Origin: Candidatus Epulonipiscium sp.
Lineage (GTDB): Bacteria; Bacillota_A; Clostridia; Lachnospirales; Cellulosilyticaceae
NCBI GenBank assembly: GCA_012841565.1
Contig: DUUM01000267.1
Span: 1 to 33,079 of the forward strand
Length of the DNA: 33,079 bases
Reading direction: 5' to 3'
Part shown: piece after piece, positions 24,586 through 33,079 of the stretch
Numbering within the stretch: position 1 is the first letter of the stretch
Layout: each line of letters begins with the position of its first letter
The notes under the pieces: model-generated
What the model was told of the DNA's origin: nothing
Databases searched by the model: none
The model's input: the letters and a program-made list of their open reading frames with translations, nothing else
Translations under genes and position numbers: made by a program

Positions 24586-26651
24586 TATGTGTAAAGAAAA
24601 ATAGGTTATCCAATACGGAACGTGCAATAGAACTAATTAAAGAACTATCTTTAGAAGAAAAAGTATCACTAATGGGTGGTAATGGAACATTTGAAGAGAT
24701 GTTAGCAACTATGGATGTTCCAGGAAGACATTATAATGATATCCCATATGCAGCGGGAGGGGTGGAGAAAAAGGAGTTACCGCCAATGCTTTTTTGTGAT
24801 GGGCCAAGAGGGGTAGTATGCGGAACAGGAGAGAGCACTTGTTTTCCTGTAACAATGTTACGCGGTGCAACTTTTGACGTAGAATTGGAAGAAAAAATAG
24901 GAAGGGCTATTGGTAAAGAAACAAGGGCTTTTGGAGGGAATACTTTTGCAGGTGTTTGTATTAACTTACCATATAATCCAGGATGGGGAAGAAGTCAGGA
25001 AACATATGGGGAAGAATCCTTTCATCTTGGAGAAATGGGCAGTGCACTTGTGAGAGGTGTACAAGGAGAAAATACGATTGCATGTGTCAAGCACTATGCA
25101 TTTAATCAAATGGAGATATCCCGTTTTAAAGTTAATGTCGAATGTGATATAAGAACTGAAAGAGAAGTATTTTTGCCTCATTTTAAGAAATGTGTCGACC
25201 GTGGTGCAGCTAGTATTATGAGTTCTTACAATATGTATAAGGGTACATATTGTGGACATCACAATTATTTATTAAATGAAGTGCTAAAAGATGAATGGGG
25301 TTTTGATGGTTTTATTATGAGTGATTTCGGTTGGGGTGTAAGAGATACGGTTGAAGCTGCAAATGGTGGTCAGAATATTGAAATGAATTGTACTACGTTT
25401 TTTGGTGATAAGCTAGTTGAGGCTGTTAAGGAGGGGAAAGTTCCAGAAAGTAAAATTGATGATGCTGCACTTAGAATTGTTAGAACATTGTTAGCATTTG
25501 AAGATGCCTATAATAACGGAGAAAAGGTTGATCGAAATGTAGCTGGATGCGAGGAACATATTCAACTTGCTTTAGAAGCTGCTAGAAAAGGAATTACATT
25601 AGTAAAAAATGATAACCATACATTACCTTTGAATAAAGATAAAACAAAAGAAATAGTTGTTCTCGGGGCATTAGGTAGTAGAGAAGTAATTGGAGACCAT
25701 GGATCAAGTAGGGTTTTCCCTAAATATGTTATTTCTCCGAAGCAAGGAATTGCCAATGTTGCTGATAAAACAGAGGTGATTTATTATGATGGTGAAAACA
25801 TTGAACATGCAAAGGAATTAGCAAGAAATGCAGATGCTGTGATTTTTGTTGTTGGATATGATCATGATGATGAGGGTGAATTTATTTCAGAGGATATTGA
25901 AGATGCTTATATAAAATATCAGGGCGGAGATAGAAGATATTCTCTAGGATTGCATGAAAAGGATATAACCTTGTTAAATGAAGTTGGTCCGATTAATTCA
26001 AAATCTACTGCTATTCTAATAGGTGGGAATATGATTATGATGGAAGAGTGGAAAGATAGTGTGGGAGCAGTAATGATGGCGTATTATGCTGGAATGGAAG
26101 GTGGCACAGCCATGGCTGAGATTCTTTTTGGAGAGGTTAATCCAAGTGGGAAGTTACCATATGTCGTGCCTTATGATGAGACGGATTTACCACAGGTAGA
26201 GTGGGATACAAGAGCAATAACTTATGACTATTATCATGGTTATGCCAAATTAGAGAAGGAAGGTATAGAACCATACTTACCATATGGTTTTGGATTATCC
26301 TATACAACATTCCAATATGATGAAGCAGAATTTAATATTGAAAAAGATAACGTTGTAGCAAGCTGTAAATTAGTGAATACTGGAGATAGAAAGGGAATGG
26401 AAATAGTACAAATGTATGTTGGTTTTAAAAATTCGAAAGTTGATAGGCCAGTAAAGCTTTTACGTGGCTTTAAACGGATTGAACTAGAAGTAGGACAATC
26501 AAAAATAGTTGAAATACAATGTCCATTTGAAGACTTAACTTGGTATAATCCAGATACAGAAAAAATGGAGTTAGAACATATGGAATACGAAGTCTACATT
26601 GGATCAAGCTCAGATAATAAAGATTTATTACAGGGGATAGTAGGCATCTAA
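24582..26651 (+). CDS. glycoside hydrolase family 3 beta-glycosidase
   Basis: This 689-residue enzyme has three parts. The GH3 barrel begins with LSLEEKVSLMGGNGTFEEM and has FCDGPRGV, CVKHYAFNQ and GFDGFIMSDFGW; Asp248 in the last is the nucleophile position. The GH3_C sandwich follows (AARKGITLVKND, IVVLGALGSREVIGDHGSS, AGMEGGTAMAEILFGEVNPSGKLP). A C-terminal fibronectin-III-like domain starts near YLPYGFGLSYTTF. It has no signal peptide, so it should split imported beta-linked oligosaccharides in the cytoplasm. Whether gluco-, xylo- or other specificity applies is not visible. The gene is co-translated with the AraC gene, and the symporter follows. Confidence 0.93.
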   Translation: MICVKKNRLSNTERAIELIKELSLEEKVSLMGGNGTFEEMLATMDVPGRHYNDIPYAAGGVEKKELPPMLFCDGPRGVVCGTGESTCFPVTMLRGATFDVELEEKIGRAIGKETRAFGGNTFAGVCINLPYNPGWGRSQETYGEESFHLGEMGSALVRGVQGENTIACVKHYAFNQMEISRFKVNVECDIRTEREVFLPHFKKCVDRGAASIMSSYNMYKGTYCGHHNYLLNEVLKDEWGFDGFIMSDFGWGVRDTVEAANGGQNIEMNCTTFFGDKLVEAVKEGKVPESKIDDAALRIVRTLLAFEDAYNNGEKVDRNVAGCEEHIQLALEAARKGITLVKNDNHTLPLNKDKTKEIVVLGALGSREVIGDHGSSRVFPKYVISPKQGIANVADKTEVIYYDGENIEHAKELARNADAVIFVVGYDHDDEGEFISEDIEDAYIKYQGGDRRYSLGLHEKDITLLNEVGPINSKSTAILIGGNMIMMEEWKDSVGAVMMAYYAGMEGGTAMAEILFGEVNPSGKLPYVVPYDETDLPQVEWDTRAITYDYYHGYAKLEKEGIEPYLPYGFGLSYTTFQYDEAEFNIEKDNVVASCKLVNTGDRKGMEIVQMYVGFKNSKVDRPVKLLRGFKRIELEVGQSKIVEIQCPFEDLTWYNPDTEKMELEHMEYEVYIGSSSDNKDLLQGIVGI

Positions 26652-26714
26652 TTGGAGGGAATCATAATTCATAACAAATTTAACTTATTCAAATGATTTA
26701 ATAGGGAGGTTACT

Positions 26715-28037
26715 ATGAAACAGAAAATATCTTTAAAAGAGAAAATAGGATATAGCTTAGGAGATGCAGGTAATAATTTTATTTGGGTGACGGTTGGTTC
26801 GTTTTTAACATTATATTATACTGATAGTGTTGGAATAAGTGCAGCTGTAGTAGGAACTATCATGTTACTTACAAGATTGTTGGATGGAATTTCAGATTTA
26901 GTAATGGGAACTATTATTGATAGAACATCCACTAGATGGGGAAAAGCAAGACCTTGGATTTTATGGACAGCGCCATTTATGGCGTTATCAATGATTCTTT
27001 TATTTAATGTTCCAACCTCACTTGGAATCAATGGTAAAATTGTATATGTGTCTATTACATATGTGTTTTTGGCTGTATTTGTATATACAGCATGTAATTT
27101 GGCATATACCTCTTTGCTATCTTTAATGACCTCAGATCAGCAGGAAAGAACATCGATTAGTTCTTTTAGATATTTTATTACGATGATTGCCATTTTAATT
27201 GTTTCTTATACAGCTACTCCTATTATAGATAAGTTTGGTTGGGGAAAGATGGCTCTTATTTTTGCTATAGTTGGATTTATTTGCTTATTAATTTCATTTG
27301 CGACTACCAAAGAACGTGTAGGTGTTGAAAATGAAGTGCAAAACAGGGAAAAGGAATCAGTTGTTGAATCGTTTAAAATTTTATTTAAAAACAGATACTT
27401 TGTCCCTATGGCCCTATTATTTGTTTTAACATATGCATCTGGTGGTGCTGCGAATGGTATTGGAATTTATTTTGCAAAGGATGTAATGGGAAATGCAGGC
27501 GTATTTGGAACATTAATATTGGCAAGTATGATGCCGAGTATGATTGGAGTTATCTTCTTACCTGCAATCATTGCAAAAATCGGAAAATGCAAATGTATAG
27601 TTATTGGCCTTATTTTACAAGCTATTGGCTTAATTATGGTAGCTGTAATTCCGACGAATCTTACATTAGTTGTTATAGGATTAGTTATTAAAGGCTTAGG
27701 CATGCTTCCGTTGATGGCAGGACTGTTCCCGATGGTGGCTGATATCGTTGATTATGGTGAGTGGAAGACTGGAAAAAGAATTGACGGCTTAACTTATAGT
27801 GCAGTAAGTTTTGGTATGAAAGTTGGTACTGGACTAGGAAGTGCTATGGTTGGATGGGGGCTTGCATTTGGTGGGTATGACGGAACCGCTACAGTGCAGT
27901 CTGCAAGTACTATAACTGCAATAACTGCATTATATAGCTTTATTCCTTTATTGATTGTTGCACTAAGTCTGATTTTAATGATTTTTATAAGTATAGACAA
28001 AGTATATCCAGAAGTAGCTGAAGGCTTAAAAAAGTAA
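26715..28037 (+). CDS. GPH-family glycoside/sugar : cation symporter
   Basis: This 440-residue transporter has 12 predicted spans. GPH (glycoside-pentoside-hexuronide) signatures are clear: YSLGDAGNNFIWVTVGSFL at the N-terminus, DGISDLVMGTIIDRT, STRWGKARPWILW, and late PMVADIVDYGEWKTGKR. It probably imports the beta-glycoside that the GH3 enzyme splits, together with Na+ or H+. GGGAGG precedes the ATG. A weak hairpin ATTTAC/GTAAAT (28048-28066) follows the stop. Confidence 0.93.
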   Translation: MKQKISLKEKIGYSLGDAGNNFIWVTVGSFLTLYYTDSVGISAAVVGTIMLLTRLLDGISDLVMGTIIDRTSTRWGKARPWILWTAPFMALSMILLFNVPTSLGINGKIVYVSITYVFLAVFVYTACNLAYTSLLSLMTSDQQERTSISSFRYFITMIAILIVSYTATPIIDKFGWGKMALIFAIVGFICLLISFATTKERVGVENEVQNREKESVVESFKILFKNRYFVPMALLFVLTYASGGAANGIGIYFAKDVMGNAGVFGTLILASMMPSMIGVIFLPAIIAKIGKCKCIVIGLILQAIGLIMVAVIPTNLTLVVIGLVIKGLGMLPLMAGLFPMVADIVDYGEWKTGKRIDGLTYSAVSFGMKVGTGLGSAMVGWGLAFGGYDGTATVQSASTITAITALYSFIPLLIVALSLILMIFISIDKVYPEVAEGLKK

Positions 28038-28260
28038 CTAGCAAATTATTTACGTGCTTAGTAAATCTATAGCAAGGCGTTATTATCTTCCTTATTATAG
28101 GTCGAAGATTTGATAATCAGATAAGCGCACTTATGTTTGCGACTATTATTTGTTATTAAGACAGTTTGTGAGGACGGAATTGAAATAGTGTCAAGATAGG
28201 TTTAAATACATTTATTATGATATAGTCATACTAAGATAAAATATTTAACAGGAGTGGAAT

Positions 28261-28515
28261 ATGCCTAATATAGAAATTTTTAAAGAAGAATATCCATCAT
28301 TAGAATCGTATTGGAGTTCAGTAATATTGTTTGGTAGAAATGTTGCTTCGTATAAGTTTGCCCTTGCTAAATCTCTACTTGAGATAGTACCAACACAACA
28401 GATGGTGATTACACTAGATGAATTAGCAGTGCCCTTTTCTAAGCACTTATGTGAGGATCTAATAAATGCCCCAAAACAAATTACAAGTAACAGTAGTCAA
28501 TTTATTGATGCTTAG
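28261..28515 (+). pseudogene. N-terminal piece of an HNH-endonuclease-type protein
   Basis: The 84 codons read IEIFKEEYPSLESYWSSVIL, then LFGRNVASYKFALAKSLLE and SKHLCEDL. From memory this is the N-terminus of a family of HNH-containing defence proteins that usually runs on for over 300 residues (...TSxSSxFLDA...). Here it stops at FIDA-TAG exactly where the junction repeat begins. The start is normal (AGGAGTGG before ATG). The family assignment rests on recall and is moderate. Confidence 0.6.
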
Positions 28516-28582
28516 CTTGGCAGAGGGCCAGACCCCAGACAACTCTAAAACTATTCTGATAATCCGTAAGCTAATGTGATAA
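28511..28582. repeat. junction repeat, copy 2
   Basis: From 28522, GAGGGCCAGACCCCAGACAA, then CTCTAAAACTATT and ATAATCC, matches 13523-13560. On the left it ends the HNH-type gene; on the right (from 28586) a piece of another gene begins. Confidence 0.6.
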
Positions 28583-28585
28583 TAG

Positions 28586-28705
28586 ACAAAGGCTAGCTGT
28601 AAATTTTCACTGCTAGATGGTAAAGACACTTGGAACAACAGTAAGAGTGATCCTGCTGAAATGTATAATGATCAAGGTGCTCCTCTTGATCATTATGACG
28701 ATTAA
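28586..28705 (+). pseudogene. C-terminal fragment of an unidentified protein
   Basis: After an in-frame TAG at 28583, a 39-codon stretch reads KFSLLDGKDTWNNSKSD, then AEMYNDQGAPLDHYDD and TAA. The composition (D/N/H/Y-rich end) looks like real coding sequence, perhaps the end of a polymorphic-toxin or surface protein. No start codon in a sensible place is present. A terminator follows 15 bases later, as expected for a true gene end. Confidence 0.5.
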
Positions 28706-28720
28706 AATCAAATAACTTAT

Positions 28721-28760
28721 AAAAGCTTGTACCCTATATATTATAGGTTACGAGCTTTTT
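28721..28760 (+). terminator. intrinsic terminator
   Basis: AAAAGCTTGTACCCTA pairs with TAGGTTACGAGCTTTTT (one mismatch, one G-T), with a seven-base loop. Confidence 0.85.
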
Positions 28761-28870
28761 ATCTTTCCATACAAATTAACCTAATATTCTCAAATATACA
28801 TGCATTCTCGTCAACAATATAGTATAGTAATATTAATGTTTAACTCACAAAGGAAAGAAGGCACCCACCA

Positions 28871-29230
28871 ATGAACGACAAAACTACCCCAATCACCACC
28901 CTACAAAACAAGGTCAGTAAGTTCTGCGAAGACCGCGACTGGCGGCAATACCATAATCCAAAAGATCTAGCCATTATGATTTCAACGGAAGCATCAGAAC
29001 TCCTAAGCATCTTCAGGTACAAAGATAAAACTGACATAGCAAAGATTATGGACACCAAAAAAGAAGCCGTAGAAGATGAATTAGCAGACATACTCTTTGG
29101 TCTTTTAAGGTTTGCAGAGCTAAATGACATAGACCTATCACAATCTCTGGAAAATAAGATTGCCAAAAACAATATAAAATACCCAGTTGAAAAAAGCTAC
29201 GGAAAGAATGAGAAATACGACGAGCTTTAA
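28871..29230 (+). CDS. MazG-like nucleotide pyrophosphohydrolase
   Basis: This 119-residue protein is a single MazG-type domain: LAIMISTEASELLSIFRYKD and VEDELADILFGLLRFAELND hold the paired acidic residues (ExxE and ExxD) that bind Mg2+. Such enzymes cut NTPs or dNTPs to monophosphates. It shares an operon with the DUF2075 gene (17-base gap). The pairing of a nucleotide pyrophosphatase with a nuclease-helicase suggests a joint role in phage defence or stress, as inference. GGAAAGAAGG lies nine bases before ATG. Confidence 0.85.
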   Translation: MNDKTTPITTLQNKVSKFCEDRDWRQYHNPKDLAIMISTEASELLSIFRYKDKTDIAKIMDTKKEAVEDELADILFGLLRFAELNDIDLSQSLENKIAKNNIKYPVEKSYGKNEKYDEL

Positions 29231-29247
29231 TATAAAGGAGTGAGGCA

Positions 29248-31194
29248 ATGCTGATTTACCATAATACAAAAGAAGGCTTTATTAATGATGTTAAAAGCGA
29301 ATTATTAGTTGACTCCATAAGAGAATCTTACAACACTAAAATAGGCAAGGTAAGCCAAAGCGAACTAAGATCATGGGAGAATTCCTTGCTCCATATGTAT
29401 TTGACATTAGATAGTGCTGATATCCCTCATGATGTAGGTGTGGCCATTGAATTTAATATACCAAACACCTCTAAACGAGTGGACTTTATTATATCTGGCA
29501 AAGACGACAAGGGAAAATCTAACCTAGTTATTGTTGAGCTAAAGCAGTGGGAAACAGCTACTGTAGTGGAGAATAAGGATGGTATTATCAAAACCTATTT
29601 AGGGGGTGGTATTAGAGAAACGACGCATCCGTCCTACCAAGCATGGACTTATGCTAGCTACATCGGTGACTACAATGAGGAAATATACTCCAATGACACC
29701 CAGTTATCCCCTTGCTCATATTTACATAATTACAAAGAGGAAAATAAAGCAGCCTTGATGGACGATACCTATTCTTTTTATATACAACAAGCCCCGGTTT
29801 TTATAAAAGGAGAAAGAAATAAGCTAGCAGAATTTATCAAAAAACATGTTAAGTACGGGGATAATAAAGAAGGTATCTATCGGTTAGAAAACGGAAAAAT
29901 AAAACCATCCAAATCACTACAAGATGCACTGGCTTCTATGCTGGCAGGGAACCAAGAGTTTTTAATGCTAGATGAGCAAAAGCTGGTTTATGAGACCGCA
30001 CTAGACATGGCCGTGAAATCTTATAAAGATCATAAAAAACGAGTACTTATTATTGAAGGAGGCCCAGGGACAGGCAAGTCTGTTGTGGCCATTAATCTGC
30101 TAGTGAAATTAACTGGGCAAGATATGGTGTGCCAATATATAACCAAAAACTCGACGCCACGAAATGTGTATGCAACCAAACTCTCAGGAGCAATGAAAAA
30201 AGGTAGAATTAATAATTTGTTCAAAGGATCCGGAGCATATACTGAAGCAGAAAAAAACGAATTTGATGCTTTAATCGTAGATGAGGCCCACAGGCTAAAT
30301 AAAAAATCTGGCATGTTTAAAAACATGGGTGAGAATCAGATAAAGGAAATCATCCATTCCTCAAAGTTTAGTATTTTTTTCATAGATGAGCGCCAACAAG
30401 TTCATATTGATGATTACGGAAACGTTGAAGATATCATTAAGTTTACCAAATCCTATAAGGGTGAGTATGAAAAGATGGCGCTGCTATCTCAGTTTAGGTG
30501 CAGCGGCTCAGATGGCTATATATCGTGGCTTGATCACGTCCTGAACATACGAGAAACAGCTAACTTCGATGGGTTTGACTATGAATACGATTTTAAAATA
30601 ATGGATACACCCCAGGAAGTTTATGAAGAAATAAGCAAAAAGAATGAGAACAATAAAGCCCGTATGCTAGCTGGTTACTGCTGGGGATGGGACAAGAATA
30701 AAAGAGATGATACCAATCATGCAGATATCGAAATTGATTCTTTTAGAATGAGCTGGAACCTAAATAATACGGCTACATGGGCCATTGACCCAGAGTCCGT
30801 CAATGAGATTGGCTGCATACATACATCTCAGGGATTAGAATTTGAATATGTGGGGGTTATTATAGGAGAAGATCTGCGCTATGAAAATGGTGAGGTTATG
30901 ACAGATTTTACAAAAAGAGCCTCGTCAGATAGATCCTTGTTTGGGATCAAAAAGATGTTTAAGGAAAATCCTGAGAAAGCCCTTGAGATAGCGGATAAGA
31001 TTATTAAGAATACATATAGAACCCTCATGAGCCGTGGGCAAAAGGGATGTTATGTGTATTGTGTGGATCAGGAGCTAGGGGCTTATCTAAGGGAGAGCGT
31101 GAGAAGGATGAGGCAGACGGGGATGTATGAAGGGGTGAGTGGTAGAAATGGTTTGGTAGCAGATGGTGTGGCTACAGGATATGAGGATAAGTAG
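29248..31194 (+). CDS. DUF2075 protein: PD-(D/E)xK nuclease plus SF1-type helicase/ATPase
   Basis: This 648-residue protein has an N-terminal nuclease-like core: Asp79 in VDFIISG and Glu97-Leu-Lys99 in VIVELKQW. Then comes a P-loop ATPase: GGPGTGKS (Gly272-Ser278), Asp345-Glu-Ala-His in IVDEAHRL, FFIDERQQVH, LSQFRCSGSDGYISWLD and the C-terminal NTYRTLMSRGQKGCYVYC (motif VI-like). HTSQGLEFEYVGVI is a motif V-like block. DUF2075 proteins are linked to Schlafen group III and to phage defence. AAAGGAG precedes ATG. The gene appears intact, with all expected motifs. Confidence 0.88.
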   Translation: MLIYHNTKEGFINDVKSELLVDSIRESYNTKIGKVSQSELRSWENSLLHMYLTLDSADIPHDVGVAIEFNIPNTSKRVDFIISGKDDKGKSNLVIVELKQWETATVVENKDGIIKTYLGGGIRETTHPSYQAWTYASYIGDYNEEIYSNDTQLSPCSYLHNYKEENKAALMDDTYSFYIQQAPVFIKGERNKLAEFIKKHVKYGDNKEGIYRLENGKIKPSKSLQDALASMLAGNQEFLMLDEQKLVYETALDMAVKSYKDHKKRVLIIEGGPGTGKSVVAINLLVKLTGQDMVCQYITKNSTPRNVYATKLSGAMKKGRINNLFKGSGAYTEAEKNEFDALIVDEAHRLNKKSGMFKNMGENQIKEIIHSSKFSIFFIDERQQVHIDDYGNVEDIIKFTKSYKGEYEKMALLSQFRCSGSDGYISWLDHVLNIRETANFDGFDYEYDFKIMDTPQEVYEEISKKNENNKARMLAGYCWGWDKNKRDDTNHADIEIDSFRMSWNLNNTATWAIDPESVNEIGCIHTSQGLEFEYVGVIIGEDLRYENGEVMTDFTKRASSDRSLFGIKKMFKENPEKALEIADKIIKNTYRTLMSRGQKGCYVYCVDQELGAYLRESVRRMRQTGMYEGVSGRNGLVADGVATGYEDK

Positions 31195-31268
31195 CTTGAA
31201 AAGATGCGAAAAACCATGGTTATAAGCCATGTGGGATATGCTATAAATAGGCTGTGGAGGTGGGCGAT

Positions 31269-32597
31269 ATGAAAAATATATTTAAATATATTCCAGGCTT
31301 TAGAAGCAATACAACTTGGAAAAAGATAACAGCTATTGGGCTAGGAATTATTTTTTTGGCCATGCTAGGAAGTCAGGCTCATGACCCTAAAACAGCTGAA
31401 ACCTTAAATGTAGTAGAACAGCCTGCGGATGGAGTCGTTAGTGGAGATGAAGAGGAAATTGATCAAGTTAATAACCAGGAGACATCAGAGCCAGATATAG
31501 AAGAGGCAAATGACCAAGAAAATGAAGTCGAAATAGTAAAAGAAGTAGAAGAAGAAAACCAAGAGGTAGAAGAACCACCCAAGGAAAGTTTTCAAGAGGC
31601 AGGAACCTTAAATGTCCATTACCTAGATGTGGGTCAAGGGGATTCAATCTTTATACAACTTCCAAACGGAGAAACGTTGTTAATAGATGGTGGAACAAGA
31701 AGTAATGGTAATATAGTGCTGAGTTATTTAAACAAGCTAAATGTATCACAGATAGATTATTTAGTAGCAACTCACCCCCATGAAGACCATATTGGTGGAT
31801 TGATTGAAGTGATTAATGAAACTAGCATTGGGAAAATCTATATGCCTAAAGTAAGCCATACAACCCAGGCTTTTGAAGATTTACTATTAGCCATACAAAG
31901 TAAAGGGAAAAAGATTTCAAGCGCTAAGGCAGGAGAGATGATTCTTGATAAAGAAGCTTTGCAGCTAGAGTTTGTAGCCCCTGGGGCAAATTATAGTGAT
32001 AGCAACTTAAATAATTATAGCGCTGTTCTAAGACTAAACTATAAGGAAAATAGTTTTATTTTTACAGGAGATGCTGAGAGCGACTCCGAGAGCAAGATGG
32101 TCAGCAGTGGCTATCACCTGCAGTCCGATGTCCTAAAAGTAGGCCATCACGGAAGTAACACCTCAACCACAGATAGTTTTTTAAATAAGGTTGGACCTAA
32201 GTACGCAGTCATTAGCTGCGGGATTCAAAATACATATGGACATCCTCATAGTGATGTTGTCAATAAGTTAGCCGGCAAGGGTATAGAAGTGTTTCGGACC
32301 GATTTAGATGGAACCATCGTAGCCACATCAGATGGAGAAACCATTAACTTTGAGAAAAAAGGGAGTACAATCAAAAGTAGCGGCTCAACTAATATAAAAA
32401 GCCATGTAGAGGCAGTGCAAACAGATGACATTAAGTCGCCGGAGACAAACAGCAATGAGGAAGTATATGTTACAAAAACGGGAAGTAAATATCATAGGGG
32501 GAATTGTTCTTCCCTTAGTAAGAGCAAGATTTCCATTAGTTTAGACAATGCTAAGGAAAGCTATGAGCCTTGTAAGAAGTGCAGTCCTACCATTTAA
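31269..32597 (+). CDS. ComEC-like metallo-beta-lactamase-fold protein, membrane-anchored
   Basis: A membrane anchor (KKITAIGLGIIFLAMLGSQ) is followed by a 70-residue acidic Glu/Asn/Val linker. Then comes the hydrolase domain: LNVHYLDVGQGDSIFIQLPN, THPHEDHIGG (His169, His171, Asp173, His174), FTGDAESDSE and VGHHGSNTST. This matches the ComEC/Rec2 beta-lactamase domain, which degrades one DNA strand during uptake in competence proteins; here it stands alone outside the cell. The C-terminus (YVTKTGSKYHRGNCSSL, then YEPCKKC) is the small metal-binding motif often found in such secreted clostridial proteins. I use ATG 31269: GGAGG lies at 31256-31260. Confidence 0.88.
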   Translation: MKNIFKYIPGFRSNTTWKKITAIGLGIIFLAMLGSQAHDPKTAETLNVVEQPADGVVSGDEEEIDQVNNQETSEPDIEEANDQENEVEIVKEVEEENQEVEEPPKESFQEAGTLNVHYLDVGQGDSIFIQLPNGETLLIDGGTRSNGNIVLSYLNKLNVSQIDYLVATHPHEDHIGGLIEVINETSIGKIYMPKVSHTTQAFEDLLLAIQSKGKKISSAKAGEMILDKEALQLEFVAPGANYSDSNLNNYSAVLRLNYKENSFIFTGDAESDSESKMVSSGYHLQSDVLKVGHHGSNTSTTDSFLNKVGPKYAVISCGIQNTYGHPHSDVVNKLAGKGIEVFRTDLDGTIVATSDGETINFEKKGSTIKSSGSTNIKSHVEAVQTDDIKSPETNSNEEVYVTKTGSKYHRGNCSSLSKSKISISLDNAKESYEPCKKCSPTI

Positions 32598-32623
32598 TAA
32601 AGCCATAAGTCGGAGGTGCTACA

Positions 32624-32947
32624 ATGTTATCCTTAGCACAAGTAAGTACTGTCCCCGTAGGCTATTGGTGCAGCCAAAAGCCTTGCTTCATTATATGCTT
32701 TATTATAGGTGTCCTTATAACGGTCATTATGGACAGGCTAAGGGGATTAGATTGTAAAGCAGCTATGGAATATTGCAAAAATATTATAATGAAAGGTTTT
32801 TGTATTCTCTTAAATTTACTGATAGGCTTTGGTATAGGAACTACATTAATTACATTAAACAGATTAACTGTAAGCAGGTTTGTTGGACTAATTAGTGGCT
32901 TAGGCCTAACTGCACTTTTTATTAAAAGAATAAGAGGTAATTGCTAG
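32624..32947 (+). CDS. small membrane protein of unknown function
   Basis: This 107-residue protein is preceded by GGAGG eight bases before ATG. It has three likely spans: PCFIICFIIGVLITVIM, CILLNLLIGFGIGTTLI and FVGLISGLGLTALFI. Short loops carry a few Cys and Lys/Arg (DRLRGLDCKAA). It starts 26 bases after the ComEC-like gene and probably belongs to that transcript. I do not recognise it. Confidence 0.6.
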   Translation: MLSLAQVSTVPVGYWCSQKPCFIICFIIGVLITVIMDRLRGLDCKAAMEYCKNIIMKGFCILLNLLIGFGIGTTLITLNRLTVSRFVGLISGLGLTALFIKRIRGNC

Positions 32948-33079
32948 TATTCGAGTTATCAGGTATGAATGAGATTAATTCAGAGATACAATTTACTTTT
33001 TCATATGTTACAATTTAAGCATAACAAATAGTTTAAAGGAGCCAAACAATGGGGTAATTCGCCTAGTTTTTCATTACTA
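32948..33079. other. end of window: ribosome site but no gene
   Basis: AAAGGAG (33036-33042) is seven bases before ATGGGGTAA, a start that stops after two codons. Either a frameshift has broken the next gene or the real gene begins in another frame beyond the window. No other gene is visible. Confidence 0.4.

Noticed and set aside
32548..32757. 69-residue frame overlapping the ComEC-like and membrane genes
   Set aside because: It covers the well-supported ends of both genes in another frame; the frame at 32624 has the ribosome site and membrane spans.
1..33079. CRISPR array or tRNA/rRNA genes
   Set aside because: I saw no regularly spaced identical repeats with unique spacers, and no cloverleaf or rRNA signature on either strand.

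Overview
The window is AT-rich DNA from a low-GC Gram-positive anaerobe. A Clostridia member (Lachnospirales or Alkaliphilus/Vallitalea-like) fits best, judging from the AGGAGG-type ribosome sites, a THF riboswitch on a folate operon, a CwlD-like amidase, copper-amine-oxidase-type stalk domains, a GPH sugar symporter and the transposase families. The exact taxon is an inference.

Layout. 1-270 holds the remains of an IS21-type end. 271-1563 is a condensation/alcohol-acetyltransferase-like enzyme. 1612-5859 is a complete-looking folate operon: promoter, tetrahydrofolate riboswitch, terminator, folE, an HD-domain hydrolase, folP, a folB-folK fusion and folC. The genes overlap or nearly touch.

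5880-13570 is an insertion-sequence graveyard. It contains one intact IS3-family element with a frameshift slippery site, N- and C-terminal pieces of a dead IS4/ISNCY-type transposase, an IS3 tail and a 5'-truncated istB. Between them lie two complementary broken copies of a secreted VWA/calcium-repeat/papain-like peptidase gene, a small HTH gene killed by a TAG, an intact Phd/RelE-type toxin-antitoxin pair, and an orphan leader-peptide attenuator joined to a truncated BlaI repressor.

13838-17881 looks like a defence patch. A tightly overlapped three-gene operon encodes an EVE-HNH modified-DNA nuclease, an unrecognised 345-residue helical protein and a zinc-ribbon protein. It is followed by a NucS-like/DUF4268 nuclease gene. 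The three-gene operon is my best candidate for an undescribed system.

17928-22287 carries envelope and general functions: amidase, a frameshifted stalk-domain protein, a CPBP protease, an HD hydrolase and a ChrA chromate transporter. After an IS110 fragment comes a compact sugar-use operon (AraC regulator, GH3 beta-glycosidase, GPH symporter; 23644-28037).

28261-28705 holds a truncated HNH-type gene and an unrelated C-terminal gene fragment. They are separated by a short repeat that also borders the truncated istB at 13500. 28871-32947 is a second possible defence/DNA-metabolism cluster: a MazG-like pyrophosphohydrolase, a DUF2075 nuclease-helicase, a secreted ComEC-like metallo-beta-lactamase-fold protein and a small membrane protein.
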